From contig NW_022145529.1 in assembly GCF_000002235.5 (NCBI RefSeq), positions 124,001-188,000 of the forward strand: a DNA stretch of 64,000 bases. The letters run 5' to 3'. Below are positions 63,118 to 64,000 of this stretch, one piece after another. Origin of the DNA: Strongylocentrotus purpuratus (taxonomy: Eukaryota > Echinodermata > Echinoidea > Camarodonta > Strongylocentrotidae). The translations under genes and the position numbers were made by a program. The first letter of the stretch is position 1; each line of letters opens with the position of its first letter. The notes under the pieces are model-generated. The model had not been told where the DNA came from, did no database searches, and was given only the letters and a program-made list of their open reading frames with translations.

Positions 63118-64000
63118 TTAAGCCATGTTCTATCTAAACCTAATAATCATCAACTATGTTATCTTAGGGACGTTGCGCTTCAAACATTTTTGTATTCATG
63201 CACTGTACCTACTATGTATTATATCTCAAAGTAACCCACTGAATTTTATTATCTGGTAACAATTATTTTACATGGTGAATAAATAAAACAAACAAACAAA
63301 TAAATAGTGTCTGAATGAGAAGTAAATGGAAATATATTTGTTCAACCCATCTAATCTTTAAAAACACTGCATCTAACATTAAAGGTAGAATATGTCTGAT
63401 AATGTGGGGTTTTAGGGTGACCAGAAGCTGTCGTCTAATAACCACATGCATAAAATGATAACACCTAATCCACTCTAAAAAAAATGAAAGTCGATGCGAT
63501 CTAACTGGACTAAACACTTTTAGACCTTGCTCCAATTATAGACACCGTCAAAGTGGTGGAGAGATGAATATTATATTCAAATTAGAGAGACAAAGAGAGA
63601 GAGAGAGGGAGAGAGAAACATAGAAAATGAAATGGAAAGAGGGGAGGGATGTAGAGAGAAAGACGGGATTAAAAAGAGGATGAAAGGTAGTAAAGTCGAC
63701 ATGATAGAATGTTTGTGTTCGTGTAAGTGTGTGTGGTGAATGTGTTCTTGGGTAGAGCATACTTTAGAAGAAAGGGAAGAATGTGGATACATCACTACGT
63801 CAAGGGGAATGCCCATTACAATTTGTTTAAAGGTTTTCCCTACCAGAATAAAAACAGCCATTAGTTGATGCCCTGCCTTTAAATAGCATATTATTTGTCT
63901 TTATCAGATTATGTACACTTTACTCCTTTAATCATTTCCCCCTTGTCTCCTCTTGTATGTTTCTTTCTCCTTAATCTCTCTCTCTCTCTCTCTCTCTCTC
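63118..64000. other. lectin gene intron 2; A-rich tail and GA/CT tracts
   Basis: 63278-63307 is an AATAAATAAAACAAACAAAC-type tail, probably the end of a LINE or SINE fragment. 63585-63630 is GA-rich and 63975-64000 a (CT)n that runs off the window. Confidence 0.4.

Overview
The window is repeat-rich, AT-rich eukaryotic DNA with short spliced exons, many non-LTR retrotransposons (LINEs), DNA-transposon derivatives (MITEs, hAT-like and foldback elements) and very many long G or C homopolymer runs. The best host gene encodes a secreted SUEL-type (sea urchin egg lectin / rhamnose-binding lectin) domain. With the CR1-like, Tx1/L1-like and I/RTE-like LINEs this suggests a marine invertebrate, perhaps an echinoderm or another invertebrate deuterostome. 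That is inference; no taxonomic marker gene is present. No LTR retrotransposon or virus-like element was recognised.

Host genes. (1) Minus strand, 386-3348: three short exons with good splice sites and mutually compatible phases (0-0, 0-1, 1-2) form part of an unrecognised, low-complexity S/Q/N/T-rich protein gene. (2) Plus strand, 22707-22919: a single exon resembling the segment next to the VWD domain in SUSD2/mucin-like matrix proteins. (3) Plus strand, from 47057 past the right end: TATA box, signal-peptide exon (47310-47397), a 14.6-kb intron, a SUEL-like lectin exon (62031-62297), and a further intron running off the window. The whole 47.4-62.0 kb stretch is one intron filled with arrays and nested elements.

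Mobile elements. A near-intact CR1-like LINE (10009-15019) has two ORFs: ORF1 joins a SAP motif to an SGNH esterase domain, and ORF2 is endonuclease plus reverse transcriptase. A second copy of its host repeat at 59.5 kb is an empty site that fixes its ends. A Tx1/L1-like LINE on the minus strand (27.3-31.9 kb) has one uninterrupted 1251-codon ORF. A PHD-finger LINE (18.3-22.2 kb) and an I/RTE-like LINE (23.2-25.3 kb) are broken. Smaller LINE remnants lie at 4.0-5.1, 7.4-8.1, 16.5-17.1, 27.0-27.2, 38.1-38.6, 42.2-45.1 and 56.3-56.6 kb. DNA elements with visible terminal inverted repeats and target duplications include hAT types at 15271-16387 (perfect 8-bp duplication), 36705-37360 and 47679-49492, a TTA-flanked element inserted in a tRNA-derived SINE (50169-50640), two TTAA-flanked elements (51024-52444 and 62624-63117), and foldbacks at 40611-41360, 57305-57950 and 57971-58295.

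Tandem repeats: a decayed minisatellite at 26.0-26.6 kb, about 810-bp duplications at 33.0-34.7 kb, about 335-bp repeats at 34.7-35.7 kb, an alternating A/B higher-order array at 48.6-49.4 kb, polypurine/poly-C unit arrays at 47.7-48.1 and 52.9-54.1 kb, a 93-bp array at 60.7-61.0 kb, and many microsatellites. The remaining gaps show nothing gene-like.
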